Source of the DNA: Dirofilaria immitis
Lineage: Eukaryota; Nematoda; Chromadorea; Rhabditida; Onchocercidae
Direction: 5' to 3'
NCBI GenBank assembly: GCA_024305405.1
Contig: JAKNDB010000103.1
Location: forward strand, 1,798,001 to 1,862,000
DNA length: 64,000 bases
The notes under the pieces were generated by a model. The model did no database searches. It was given only the letters and a program-made list of their open reading frames with translations, and was not told the origin of the DNA. The stretch's first letter is position 1; the number at the start of each line of letters is the position of its first letter. A program made the position numbers and the translations under genes. Positions 36,869 through 50,613 of this stretch are shown here, one piece after another.

Positions 36869-37505
36869 AACAACACTGGCAATGGTCGTTCTTCGATTGC
36901 TCTCATCTGCGTTCTCGTTCTCCATGTTCATCTAATTTTTATGTGTAATGGTACCGCTAGAATACCTTATGACCTGGAATTGATATGTTTATTATATTAA
37001 GGCAAGCCTAGAATAGATAAGAAAAGTAGTAGAAAAAGTAGTAATAGTGATAATAACATTATAGCCTTCCTTTTCTTCTCCGTTAAATATTTCTCAAGAA
37101 TCGAGAACATCGTCATCCTCATCGTCTAGTTAGTACCAGATGAAGCCTTTCTATTCTTTTACTTATGTGGGAGAGAGAGAGAGGGAGGGAGAAGAAAAGG
37201 AAGAAAGAAAGGAAGATATATACATTGACTATTAGAAGATTAAAGCAACAGAGTAACAGAAGGTGAAAATCTGAAAAGATGTGAAGAGAGGTGTGTGGTA
37301 CTAGACGAAACAGGTAAGCTATCTTTTCTCTATTGCTTTTCTTCCCTTCTCGAAACTTTCTTCAATATTTTTGCTTTTTCCCGAACATTTCATCAATTTC
37401 TAATTTTGAATTAATCCAAATCCCATTTCCAATTAAATTATTATATAAATTAGATTCATTATGTTATATTAATATGCGAAATGTATAAACAAATAATATT
37501 TTATG

Positions 37506-37506
<1 letters not shown>

Positions 37507-37559
<53 letters not shown>
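37507..37559. repeat. (AT)n microsatellite
   Basis: About 26 uninterrupted AT units, which can fold on themselves as a cruciform. Confidence 0.97.
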
Positions 37560-37562
<3 letters not shown>

Positions 37563-40500
37563 CATAAATAAAATATATTAAATATAAAAAAAGAAAAGAT
37601 ATGTAAAATATTTCTTATAAAATAATATATATTAGTAATGAAAAGAATTCCTACTTTTCATTAATAATATATAAATATAAAATATATCTCAAAATATTAC
37701 ACGTATATTAAAGAATGTTAAGAATTTGAAAAGAATTTTCAAAAAAGTATATATATATATATTTGAAAGAGATTAAAAAAGAATAAAAGTAGAAAAATAA
37801 ATGATTGGAAAGGATTAGTTTAAAATTATTAATTATCTAAGTACATGCATTATTAACTAAAATGTTATTCTAAATTGTCGATTAAAAAAAGTGATATAAT
37901 ATAAAATTAATTAATCAATTAATCAGTACTCTTAATTTATTTACTATTTTATATATTTCAATAATCTTTTATAATTTTCATCCTTCATTAAATATTATTT
38001 AATGAAATCCTTCCCGAAGAGTTTCTAGCATTTCGCAACTAATAGCAATTCTGCCATGCATTTCTACCGGAAATTAACTCCTCGATATGAAAAGTAGAAA
38101 ACATAAAAAGCAACCTTTTCTCTTTCTCTCCTTTCTCTCTCTCCTCTTTCTCTATCTCGTTTTTTTTCTTTTTATTTTAATTTATATCTATTCCTTACTC
38201 TTTTAACTTTACTTTTGTTTGTTTTAAAATTATAACTTAAATAAGCAAATTTTTCATTGTTATTCAATTTTTTTATCCTTTTTTATTAAGCATTTCTTTC
38301 ATTTACCCTTCATTTTTAACTTTTTATTTTACATTAAAAATATTAATTATATTATACAAATATAATTAATGCTTAATAACTTTTCTGTTCTATTATTTGA
38401 AATTAAATTAAAAAGAACAGTTTTAAATATCAACAATAAACTAATTATAATTGCCAATACATTTATTTGATAAATAAGCAAAATAAAATAGAATTAGAGT
38501 AATGGTTCATTTTTCATCTATCATAATTATACGAAAACAATTGATGATACTAGTATCAAATGATATTACATTTCTTTATAATGCTCACTTCTCCTCTTTT
38601 CGTATTATTTTTTCTTTTTTGTATAAATTAAAAAATTATCTTCATCTATAATATCTGTAAATAATATTAAGGAATATAGATATCTGCCAAATATTTCATC
38701 ACATCTTATACGACAACATTTATTATATTTCGGAAAGCTATTCACCGATGTACCAGAAATTTTTTTATAAATCGAAACAAATAAGAAATAGAACATAAAT
38801 TAACATTTCAGTTTGACCATTTTCTTAATTATAAAAAAGAGTTCAAATAGCGAGAAAATTGAATGGAAATTTAAAATTTTTAAAAACATCCTAAAATGTT
38901 TGTTTATCTTATGTTTTTGTAAATGCATATTAATTAACAATCGGACTTTTTCGAAGTCTCATTTTTGCGGATTATTTTCGCGATACTTCAAAGAAAAATG
39001 ATTGTCACCGGACAAGGTCAATCGAGGTCAAATATTAAGAAGCTAGTGAGTACCAAAGGTCATGAATCATTTACTTGCACTAACGAACATCATAAAAGAA
39101 GTACCAGAGGAAAGGTCATTGCTGCTCCTTTCAAGAATTTACCATCTTCTTTCTACATTTTCAGATACGAAATTTGATACTAGAATGTTGATTTTATCCT
39201 TCTTACCTGATAATTGAGAAATCTCGAAGCAATAAAACAACACATATTGTCAACTATTAATAAAAAACTGTAATTTATTAACTTTCATGCACTGCATTTA
39301 GAAAAACACAATATGAGATCAGTTATATCAAAATTCCTGATTTCAGTTATCATAAGAATATCACATCTAATACGATTAACGCTTTGAAATACATAATTAA
39401 ATTCTCGAGAGGTTAAGAAAGATCAATATTATCAAGCCAACAAACAATAAAGGTTAATAAATAAAGAATTGATTAGTTAGAATTATTAATGATTACACCG
39501 AACGAATGTCTCAAGCAGGTTTTCGATGCATCTTTTTTTGAAACAAAAACGATTGCGTGATCAGTTTTCTTTTCTTTAATTTTTGATTTCTCATTTTTAA
39601 ATATGTAACATTTTAAGTAATCAGGAATGGTACTATTACACTTGTAGATATTGATCCCTATAAATTTACATCTCAAATGATCAATCAATCAATCAGTTCG
39701 TCCTCTCAACAGAAGTTAATTTAGTCCATCAGAGAACATATACTTTTATTCTTATTAATTGTTAAAAATAATGTATGGAACATATTTGAAATTACTGAAG
39801 CAAATGCAAGAAAAAAACTGATCTATTAGTTTGATTTTTATTATCAGTTAGAAAGTATATATCACAAATTATTATTTTGATTAATTATAATCAATGAATG
39901 CTTATGCACTTATTAAATGCTTTTTAATTTAATTTCTTATTTTATTTAAATGAATAAATAAAGAATGACATTATCATAAAATAATAAAATATTTACAAAA
40001 AAAAAAAAGCGAAAGAAAAGAAAAAGGTGAGGAAAATGATTAAAATAGCGATCCATGCATCAATTAAATTACATGTTACATGCTTATTTTTTATTTTCTT
40101 TGATGTAATTTGCGAAAAACGAAAAGAAAAAAATTTTTGCAAAAAAAAAATAAACTTTAATTAGCAAATGAGTAAACAACCATAGAATAACTCAATGGCT
40201 GCAAAAATTGATTCCCAAAATAATACTTTTAAAAAAATGAAAGTGCAAAAGACATGAATTATTTTTTTTATTTCAAGAATTATTCATATAAATTGCTATA
40301 TTACTTACTATTTAGAGCTTATGCTTATCTGACAGATAAATTTGAGAAAAAATTAATTCAACAAATTATTTATGCAAAAATATGGTTGATACAATTGTAT
40401 TATTTTTGTTCATTTCTATCAAAATTAAGTGAAACTATTTTTAATATTTCTTACACGATTATCGATAATTAATAATACATAATAAAAAATATGCTATTAA

Positions 40501-42535
40501 AATATCAATTACTATTGATTAGCACAAAGTTATTTGTAACATATTTTACAGAAAAGAAAAATACCTCGAGATGAAAATATTAGTTTTTTATTTGTTAGAG
40601 AAGAAAGAAATAAGTTTATTCGAACAGGAAACATTTAAAAATAAAAATGATCAAAGGAGGAGATTAAAAATTCCTTACGTTCCTTCTTCTCTGATACATT
40701 TCACAATTCTTATTATTCTTTATCAGGCGTATTTCGCAATACTTATCAATCGTATTTCACAATACTTATCAATCGCTAACATGCAACATTCTCATTTACT
40801 TTATTATGTTTAGTCACTAAATTCTAGCATATTTTATGTCACTTTAATTAATTTCACTGTTCCTTATCCATTCATAATCTTTATCATTTCATATCAGTTT
40901 TATTATCAGATCTGATTATTTTTTAATTCTCTTCAAAGCTGTACCTACTTCTATTTTTAATTGTAATTGTTATTAGGTTTAAGAACTTTAAATTTTTTAT
41001 CGCTTTGACATTAATTTCGGATTAAAATTCAAATTTTTTCAAAAATAGTTCTAAATTTCTAATAAAAACAGAAATATTGCTATCCATATGTTTTTACGAT
41101 TATCATTTGATCTTGATCTCTAAATAAATATAGATATCAACATTTGGATAACTTTAATGATTTGCATATTGCAATAACAATTTTAGAACTGTTAATGTAG
41201 AATAAAAAGAATGTTACAATGGTAAACTTCCTTTCTATTTTGTTATCAAAAAGCTTATAAAATGTAAATATGACGAAATAATCAAAGATCTTTGCATCAT
41301 AAAAATATCTTAGCATAACATTATGTGTCATATTAAAATGTTGCAAATTATGATAAGTTGCTAAATAGAAAACAAAATTGTTTTTGTAAAGTTGTCGTAT
41401 TGTAAAAATTGATTGTACTACATGACAAGTAGTAAACAAATTACTGCTATAATAAAAAAAAATTTTGACAGAACCTCGAGCGGACCTTGACCTTAATATC
41501 TTATTAAATTTGATCTCTTACCGATGATGATCGTTTGATAGTATTTTATAAAGCAATAGAATCACTAATAGAGTAATTCTAAATATTAAGAAATATAAGA
41601 AAAAAGTGCCATATAAATTGAGAAATTTGAATTATTAACAACTTAATATAACAAATAAATTATATGAAAAAAATTTTTAACATGAAACAATGAAGATACT
41701 GTAACATCAATCCTACAATAATCGTTAAAAACATACTGTAAATAATAGCAACGAATTTATTATGCTTTTTTGCTTGTTAATAAACTTTTTAATTGAAAAT
41801 GACACTTTATTCATAGAAAAAAAAGATTTAGTGCCGAAAATGCTTAGTTTTTTTGATCATTTGAAAACTGCTATTATTGTTTAAAACAAAATTTGATAAA
41901 TTATCAAAGAATCAATTAGTCTTATCAATTTTTATCATTTGATTTCAAGTCTTTTTTTCTTCTACTAAAAATTTAACATTTAGTCAAGGATGGCAAGATG
42001 TTTGAATAATATTAGATTCATCCTTTACATGAATTCATATAATAACAACGTAGTTTTTTCAAACATTCATATTTTCTACATTTCTGTTTATTCCTTTCTT
42101 TTTCTTGTGTAACGCGTAATTCTAATAAATTTCCATGAATCATAATTGATATCGATAAGTATATATCAAATACCGATTTCAGCAGAATATTATCATTTTC
42201 GAATAGAATCTGATAATTTCAAATATATCATTAATTTATTTTAATCCAATTATATGATTTAAATACCATCATATCTATAATTAATCACTAATTATTTCCT
42301 AAGCTCATAGCTTAAAAAATTATACCTAATATATATTATCATCACATAATAGCTATCTAAAAACCAGAAAATTTACAAATGAAATTGTCCTGTGCAAAAA
42401 TCATCATAGATGTGTGAAAAGAAATCAGGTTATCACCATTCTGACAATTTATGAAATACGCTGCAAAAAGTTTCGAAATTTTGATAAATAGCGCATAAAA
42501 GTCATTTTTCATAGCCAATATTGATGATTAAGCAG

Positions 42536-42602
42536 GTTTACGATTGATAATAATAATATTGGTAGTATTTAGTAATATTAATAATATTTAATAATAATAA
42601 TA

Positions 42603-42644
<42 letters not shown>

Positions 42645-42645
42645 G
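42536..42645. repeat. (TAA)n tract
   Basis: ATAATA steps with a few interruptions, becoming pure toward the right. Confidence 0.93.
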
Positions 42646-42747
42646 CGAATGAGTAGTTGCTGATAGTAAAAACAAATATAATAATAACAACAATATAAAA
42701 AGAGAAAACAAAATTATGAAGAAATCTTAATATGCATAATTATGATA

Positions 42748-42801
42748 TAATAATAATAATAGTACTACTACTACTACTAGTACTACTACTACTACTACTA
42801 C

Positions 42802-42855
<54 letters not shown>
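42748..42855. repeat. (TAC)n followed by (TAA)n
   Basis: About ten TAC units with a CTAG interruption, then about 20 TAA units: a clean switch between two trinucleotide motifs. Confidence 0.95.
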
Positions 42856-42856
<1 letters not shown>

Positions 42857-43116
42857 CAGTAATAATAATACATTTTATCAAATTTCAAAATCAGAAAATG
42901 TTATGATATTTATTTGAATTAAAATTTAAAAAAAGTATATATTTTATTTCTTATTTCATTGTGTATTCTTCTTTTTCTTTCATTTCTAATAAATTATTTA
43001 TTAGAATAATATTTATTATATATAAAAATAATCATAATACAGGATATACTTATATATACACACTGAAACCGGTATCAATTTCTCTCAATTTAATTGAAGC
43101 GGTGATCATATTTGAT

Positions 43117-43222
43117 GAGAAAAAAGAAAGTAATGAAGAGGACGATGAAGAAGAAGAAGAAGGAGAAAAAGCAGAAGAAAAAGAAAAGAAGAAGGGGAAG
43201 AAGAAGAAGAAGAAGGAAAAGG
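43117..43222. repeat. Purine-rich (GAA)n-like tract
   Basis: GAAGAGGA/GAAGAA/AAG steps giving a polypurine strand. Confidence 0.9.
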
Positions 43223-43359
43223 TAAAATTTTATCGATAATGATTTATTTCTTTTTAACCTCAAAAAAGAAATTTCTTTTTCAAACATTTCGCTATTATTT
43301 TGTTATCGTCATCAACACTTTCTACATACATCATTATTACCGTTCTAATCGGTTATCGT

Positions 43360-43535
43360 CAACGTTATCGTCGTCATCATCATTATCATCATCGTCATTG
43401 TCATTATTATCATCATCACTATTATCACAATCATCATTAACCTAACACAGTCAAATACCAACCATCATCACTATCACCATCATCGCCATCATCACCATCA
43501 TTATCATCATCATCATCATCACTACTGCCAAAACC
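43360..43535. repeat. (TCA)n/(TCG)n tract
   Basis: TCATCATCATTATCATCG-type steps over about 175 bp with a non-repeat gap in the middle. Confidence 0.9.
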
Positions 43536-44207
43536 ACCGCAATTTACCGATACCAACATCAATTTATGATGAATACCTTACCAATTTTGGCTAGTCAATC
43601 AGTCGTATTTACTTTTCTTTTGTTTTTCTTTTCTAATTCCTTTTTGGATTAAATTTTATTTGTTGTTAATTATTTTGATTAGTTGGTTATCATTAATTAA
43701 TACTCTAACAGTGAATTGTGCACATTATAAACTATTTTTGAAAGATAAAAATATAATGATGACGAAAGGATACAATAAATATTATTATTTCACTAATTAA
43801 TAGATGAGAATATAATGAATAAATTATTGTATTTTGCTTTTACTAATGAACAAAATTTATAAAGAAAAAAGTATGAATAATGGATATTTTCATAATTTTT
43901 TATAATTTACTAACTTTATTTAATATAATTTCTATCATCTGTTATACATTAGTTTCAGAATCGATTACAGTAAAATTCATTTCTAATGGTTGAATATTGT
44001 GAAAAAACTCATCAATTCGAACGAACTTCTTCAATTGTCATTGGTAAAACAATTTATTATTGCAACAAATCAAATTAATTTTTAATGAGAAAAAAGTAAT
44101 ATTAATGATTGAATTTTTTAATGCAAGAAATCGACATTGCATATGAAATGAATATTAAGAATTGATCAAAAGAAGCATTGTCAATAACTTCAAATTTATC
44201 ATCAAAA

Positions 44208-47200
44208 ATGCAAAAATATCGTTTAGCATCGAATTTGCCAGAATGTATCTACAATTCGAATGTACTCCAGTTTCCAGTAACCACAAATGAAACGAGTATT
44301 CATAACTCTAAAACGTCAAAAACTTCAACGGAATTGTCAGATCCGGTTACAATATCAATTTCTAATGAATCCTCGATTGATTCAGTTGCTCCTGTTAAAT
44401 TCGAGGCATATTCATTCCCAATTTAAAAATTTTTAAATATTTAATTATAAAAAATTAAGCAATTATATTGATAAGTTTTAGTTATGCATATGTTAGTTAA
44501 ATTAAAATGACTATTGTTAAATACAGTTAGCTAATAATTTTATTATTTTAGATTAATATATTGAAAAGTGTATTATTAATTAGTATTGGAAAGAAAAAAA
44601 CAAATTATCCATTATTGTTTTAGCTAAGTTTCGGATGTAATGATGATGCAAACGATAGGAATAATCTTTTATACAACGATTATTTTCAAGAAGAACCAGA
44701 AGAATCATTTAATCCGTATGATTTACTAATGCGAATACATTTTCCGATGAAGAAAGCTCGTGCATTTTCACAATTGGAAAAATTCAAAATTATTGGGAAA
44801 AGTATTCATTTTATGCAATATGGCGTAAAAATTCATCGAAGATCATAGCTGTCAAGAGCAAGATTTATGGAAAGAGGTTTGTTATATGTTTAAAAGTTTA
44901 AAATTTAAAAATGAAAGATTAAATTTCAATTTGTTTGCGATTTCAAAACATAAATTATTAATTAATTAATAGTTCATTTATTTAGCTTTTAATTAGCTAT
45001 TTATTCCATGGTTGTATTTCACACCTGAATTATTGTCTAATCACTAAGTTTACTTATTTAATAGGAACAATTGATCGATTTCATTTTGCCTTCTAGTACA
45101 ATATAAAATATTGTCTTAAATTAATATTGATTGATCAATTATTTAAAAATCGATCGATTGATTAGGAATTCCTCCTAGCATCAATTGAATAAATTTTCAT
45201 TTTATTATTGCATAGTTTTATTTCAAGTTTCATTTTATTGTCGCATGTCCTGCATAAAAATAAAAATATTTCTGAAAGCATGAAGGTGGGAATGCTATAA
45301 AGTTCTTCCTAATACCATAAAAATATTTTCTCTTCTTCATTGTTCAATAATATTGCATTATTATAAAAATATTCTCATCTTTACCCTTGAAATATTCATG
45401 TCTTTTGCTATCTTAGTACTGCTCAATTAAAAAGTTTTTTTCAAAGCATAGTAATTAATATTTTATAAAAATTTTCCTTATATCTTACACAGTAGAACAA
45501 TTTGGCATAATCTAAGGGAATATTATTACATATTCTCGGGATACACATATATATATATTATATTAAACTTTATCTTTACAGTATTATTTGTTCTATGATA
45601 TATTTATTATATCTTTCCTTACCATTATTATTCCATGATACTATCTATATTAATGTGAAATAATTATTTTATTTAGCTAAAAATATACATTTCATCAAAT
45701 TCATTTTCATTTTTATTAATAGCTATAAATAGTAACATGACACTCTTTTCAATTTTCACATCAAATTTTTAAATATTTAACAAAAAGATAGAAAAACGAA
45801 TTAACAAAATGAAAAGATATGAAAAAATCAATAAATATATCATTTTATTTATTTATAAAAATGAATAATAAATCAAATCAGATTGCTAAATTGATCAGTT
45901 GGATATCAGTAAGTTTCATTTAATTCTGTCCATTTTCATCTTAGCAATTTCATGCCTTCTTGAACTTCCTCTTCGAAGTTCTTTGCACAAAAACTAAAAT
46001 GTTAAAATTTCTGAACATTTTGTCTAATTTAGAAAAATGATATAAAAGTCTTAAATTATTTATTCATTTCTATTTATAATTGGCAATTACTTTCGGTTGA
46101 ATATTTTTCATTATGTAATTAATAAAATTTATCAATTACATCTTGAAAACACAAAGACAGAAAAAGAAATCTCTTATGTAAATCTCCGATGTGAACCGAG
46201 GAGAAAAATAACACATAAAGAGAGAGAGAGAGAGAAAGAAAATTTAGGCCAGAAAATCTTAATCATTGATGATTTACTGCAATGATAATTAATTAGTGAT
46301 AGATTGCATAAATGGGAATTATGTTAAAAAAAAGCAAAATAGGAGAAATTAGGATTTTTTGAAATAATTATTTAGTGATTAAATCTGATAAAATTTCATG
46401 AAATTTCAACTTGTTCATAGCTTTTTGATTTTTATAACAGAGCTATATTTTATTTTTAATTATTCCTTTATAAAATTTAAAATGATTCAATTTTTCTATC
46501 TTTTTTTGCATATTGATAGAATTAGAAACTTTCATAACAAAACTTTTGTGGTAAAAAGTTAGAATAAAATTATTTGATATTAATTAATATAAATATAAAT
46601 TATTTTCTTTATTATTTTACTTGTGGCTTTTGCATAATGCTTATTATGATTGAGCTAAATTTATTTATAATATTTGTAAATTTTGCACATTAATAAAAAT
46701 TTTGCTTATCAGATGTTATTATTTATCAATTCACCTACTTAATAATTTTATTCTAACTCTTTTATTTTATTTTCAATGATTGTTATTCTCGAACAAAATT
46801 AATTAACAATTGATAATAATTTAATATTTTCTTCTTTATTCAAATATTTATTTATTTATTTATCGATCAATTGTTGGTTTTAGTTTATTTGCTCAGTTTG
46901 AAAACCATTATTGCTTGTTGTTGTTTACAATAACGTCTTAATCCTGTAATAAAATAGTTTATTTGGAAAAAATAAACAATTTCATTTTATAGTTTTTCGT
47001 GGAATCAATACCTCATTTATTGATCAATTTATTCCTAACATTTTATGTTATTGGTGGTGCTGCTGCATTTCAACTAATTGATGAAAATATACAACATGAA
47101 AAATTTTACAGCGTTATTCAATTTACCTTTACTACCATTGCTACCGTTGGTATGTTTTAATTTGTTCCTTCTTTTCTCTCCTGAAATTTAAAATTATTCG

Positions 47201-50200
47201 AAAAAGAAAATTCTATAAATTCATCGATAATTATAAACTTTTCATGTTAGATGAAGAAAAAGTTCATAATTTTTTTTGTTTGAATGAATGAATTAATTTT
47301 TTTATTATTAATTTGAACGAGCATAAATTATAATATTAATCAGCTTTTAAAAAGTAGAATAAATCTTTTAAAATTAAATTTTGGATAGATTTTAATTGTC
47401 TACAAATTAACTATTAATAATTAATTAATTGATTGATCATCTAATTTATAGCATAATTATTTATTAAACAAATCCCTATTAATATCACAATAAATAGTAT
47501 TCTGTCATGAAATAATCCTAAGCCTAAAATGTTCGATGTAGGCCTAGTGACAATAGTAAATTAAAATCACTATATATATATATAAAAGGAAACGCTTGTT
47601 ATAATGTATTTCGTCGATTATTGTGCTGTAATTGGGACCATCGGTATTATTTAATCATTTTTATAGAAAGCTGGTAACATTGTATAACTTCATAATAATC
47701 TTCTAGAGAGTTATTATACAGTAATCTTCACGAGGAATCTATTCTTTAACTATGAAACCATTTTATTCATCCACTGATGAATCGAATTAGCCTATCTTAA
47801 GCAACTACTATTAAATATAAAAATTTCTTTTTGATTTCATCTTTAGGCTTAATTTTATCATTCGTGGAAGGAAACCTCAAACTTTGCAAATTACGATATT
47901 ATACAAATTGGGATTATGGTAACTTTTGCAGGTTATGGTAATATCGTTCCAACAACAGATGCAAGTAAATTATTTTGTATATTTTATACATTAGTTGGTG
48001 TACCACTTCTTTTCCTGTCACTAACAAATATTGGTCAATTTATTGCTGAAGGTTATTGGATTTTTCTGGCATCACTACGAAGGACACAAGTATTGCTTAT
48101 AAATTAAAATATAAATTTCTTAGTATCAAAAAATAATTAAGTGAAAATTATTTTAAAGTAACTATAAAAATATCGAAATTTTCGCATTTAAATAATGGAA
48201 AGATTTTGATTTGCAAAATTTCACATTTCAATTTTTATTAAAAATTTTGATACAAAAAAAAAAATTGAATTGTATTATATATCTATTTATTTCTAAAATA
48301 TGATAGACTAATTTAATACATAATTGTAACTTTTTAATTTATAAATGCAAACAAATAGTAACAGTAGTACTAGAGCAATTGTAATTTAATTAATTTGAAT
48401 GCAAAAAATATATTCATGGATTTATTCCATTTTATCAATATCATATTTTAGTGCATTGATGCAGCAGACGAACGCCGTTTACCGTTATCAGTTGTTGTTA
48501 CGTTATTATTAACACATTCAGTTATCGGTGGTTTGTTATTTCATTTTTGGATTGATCAAATGCCTGTTATTCCTGCAATTTATTTTAGGTTAATCATAAA
48601 TTTATTATTTACTTATAGATAAATTTATTTCATTTTATTCGTTTCATTCATCTAAAATTTTTGCACTAATTAATATGCCAATTTTTGGTTTATTTATTTG
48701 TTTTAGACTTTTTTTTCAGTTTTGTTTCAATTACAACAATTGGTTATGGTGATATAACACCAACACCAAATAATACTATTCAAACATTAATTATTATCCT
48801 TTATCTTGCAATCGGAATGGTAAGAAATGTTGAAATTGATAATGAAATTTATTCTGAAGAATAGAGAAGATGCGAAAATGATAAAGAAGGATTCAAAGAA
48901 TTTAAAAGTATGATTGATTCCAATGTAGTCCCTAAAAAAATAACTTGTTTAATGTAATTATCATTTGTATTTAAGTCTTAAGATAATTTTAACAAATATC
49001 TTATAATAAATGATAAAAAATTCACTTTTCAGGTAATAATGTCAACATTTATTGCTTCACTTCATAATTATCTTCGAAGGTTACACTATTTAGGACGTAA
49101 TTTCAGTGGAGCAGCTCATGTTGAAGTATGGTTTGGTGGTACTAGAATGTCAGTATCTGAATTACTTTATATTGTTGCAGAGGAATTTAATGTTAGCAAA
49201 GTTATTTATCATTTCATAGAAAAAAAATGTTATTTACAATTAAATTGCTACTTTTCGATTTCTTTCTTTTTTCTTATTAGCAATTATTGCTTTAGTATAC
49301 AAATTGAAACTTTAATACTAATCTGAATGTATAAATATTATAATTTATTTAATAAATTATTTTAATTATAAATAGTTGTAAGATCCTTTTTAAAAATTGA
49401 ATTGATCCTAAAAAGGATTGAAGATAAACTTGAGGTGGCTAAAAACAGGAAAAATTCTAAGCAAATGGACACTAAAAATATTTCTTGGGCTGAAACTCTT
49501 GGGCGTTGCAAAAATAAGTAATTCAGGTGCTACAATATGTATAACATATAATTAAGTTCATTTTAGCTTTATAATTTATAGTATCGAATACAAAAATTGT
49601 CTTTTTTTTTCATTAATACAAATCTATATTCAAATCAATTTTTTCTTAAATGCATATATAAATTTATAAATCGAAATGTTTCAAATCTCTTTTTCTTTAA
49701 CAAAAACTTAAATAAACTCAGGTAAATTATAAAATTGATTTGTTTTTTTTTTAAAAAAATTTTGTAGGTTTCACCAAAGATGCTTTATGATGTATTACAT
49801 GATTTGGATGATATAATTACGGAAGCAACAGATCCAACAATGAAGTCAAACATTGAAGAACTACAAAGTCGTCGTCAGAATCGACTTTCACGTTCAGAAA
49901 ATCGTGAATTTCGGGAATACTTCAAAAATGGTATTCAGTGATAGAAATCAAAGATTCAGTAAATCCAAAAAATACGCAAGTAAATTTTGCATTCATTTAA
50001 ATTTATTAATGAGACGGTTAAGCAACATAAGATAATGATCATTTTTTTATTTGTATCGTGATTTTAACGCTAGCTTTTTCATTTATTTACATTAATTTTC
50101 AGGTAATGATAAAAACTGATTCTACCAAATGCTTAAACAGAATTCCAGAAGATCAACGTGAAAATGTACGTAATTTTCTTTATCACAAATATCGTTCTGG

Positions 50201-50613
50201 GAATTTGATGATGCAGTAATGGGATGTGTGATATGTGTGTATTATCCACGTATAATACGTGGATCATCGAACAGTTTCATAATGTCAACCGTCAAATTGT
50301 CCTATACTATTTGGGCGGATTTCTTCTACTTTTCATTGCTTAAATACATATAGTTAATTTAAGAAACATTTTATTAATGACATTTTATTAATGAAATTTA
50401 AGTATAAATTCAAATTTCGCTTATACTTAATATTTTAAATGTAATTAACGATATTATATAAATGAAATCAATTTCAAACAGGCGATGCAAGCGCTTGGAA
50501 TGTTTCATCATGTGGTTAAGACAAAATCAAATCTTACAAGTAAACGACGCTCATCATCAGTCTCGACAAAACTACAATTATCTATAAATGCTTCAATAAT
50601 TGAACCAGGCTAA
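44208..50613 (+). CDS. Two-pore-domain (TWK/K2P) potassium channel, ten exons, two one-base frame breaks in exon 2
   Basis: A plasma-membrane background K+ channel subunit (two subunits per pore). Exons are 44208-44393, 44624-44876, 46993-47149, 47932-48089, 48452-48588, 48720-48819, 49033-49191, 49768-49937, 50141-50165 and 50482-50613. Order: long polar N-terminus; M1 (LLINLFLTFYVIGGAAAF); P1 filter TIATVGYGN; M2 (FCIFYTLVGVPLLFLSL); M3 (SVVVTLLLTHSVIGGLLF); P2 filter SITTIGYGD; M4 (TLIIILYLAIGMVIMS); a polar C-terminus of about 170 residues with RRQNRLSRSENR and KRRSSS. An intron splits the first Gly codon of the P1 GYG. Exon 2 is 253 nt; one missing A in each of two A5TT runs (44778-44782, 44827-44831) would make 255 nt, restore phase 0 at both ends and join LEK to QNYWEKYSFYAIWRK and EDHSCQEQDLWKE. 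Exon 9 borders and exon 1 are tentative. About 490 residues. Which TWK subtype it is cannot be told here. Confidence 0.92.

Larger units (their letters stand above)
33058..44207. other. Gene-free, microsatellite-rich block
   Basis: About 11 kb between divergently oriented genes (zinc-finger -, TWK channel +). It contains at least ten simple-sequence arrays (listed separately) and strongly AT-rich filler. Long open frames here are by-products of trinucleotide repeats. I found no exon with family resemblance. Confidence 0.6.

Noticed and set aside
43117..43239. Acidic/lysine-rich coding exon
   Set aside because: The peptide comes from a GAA/AAG microsatellite without homologous flanking exons.
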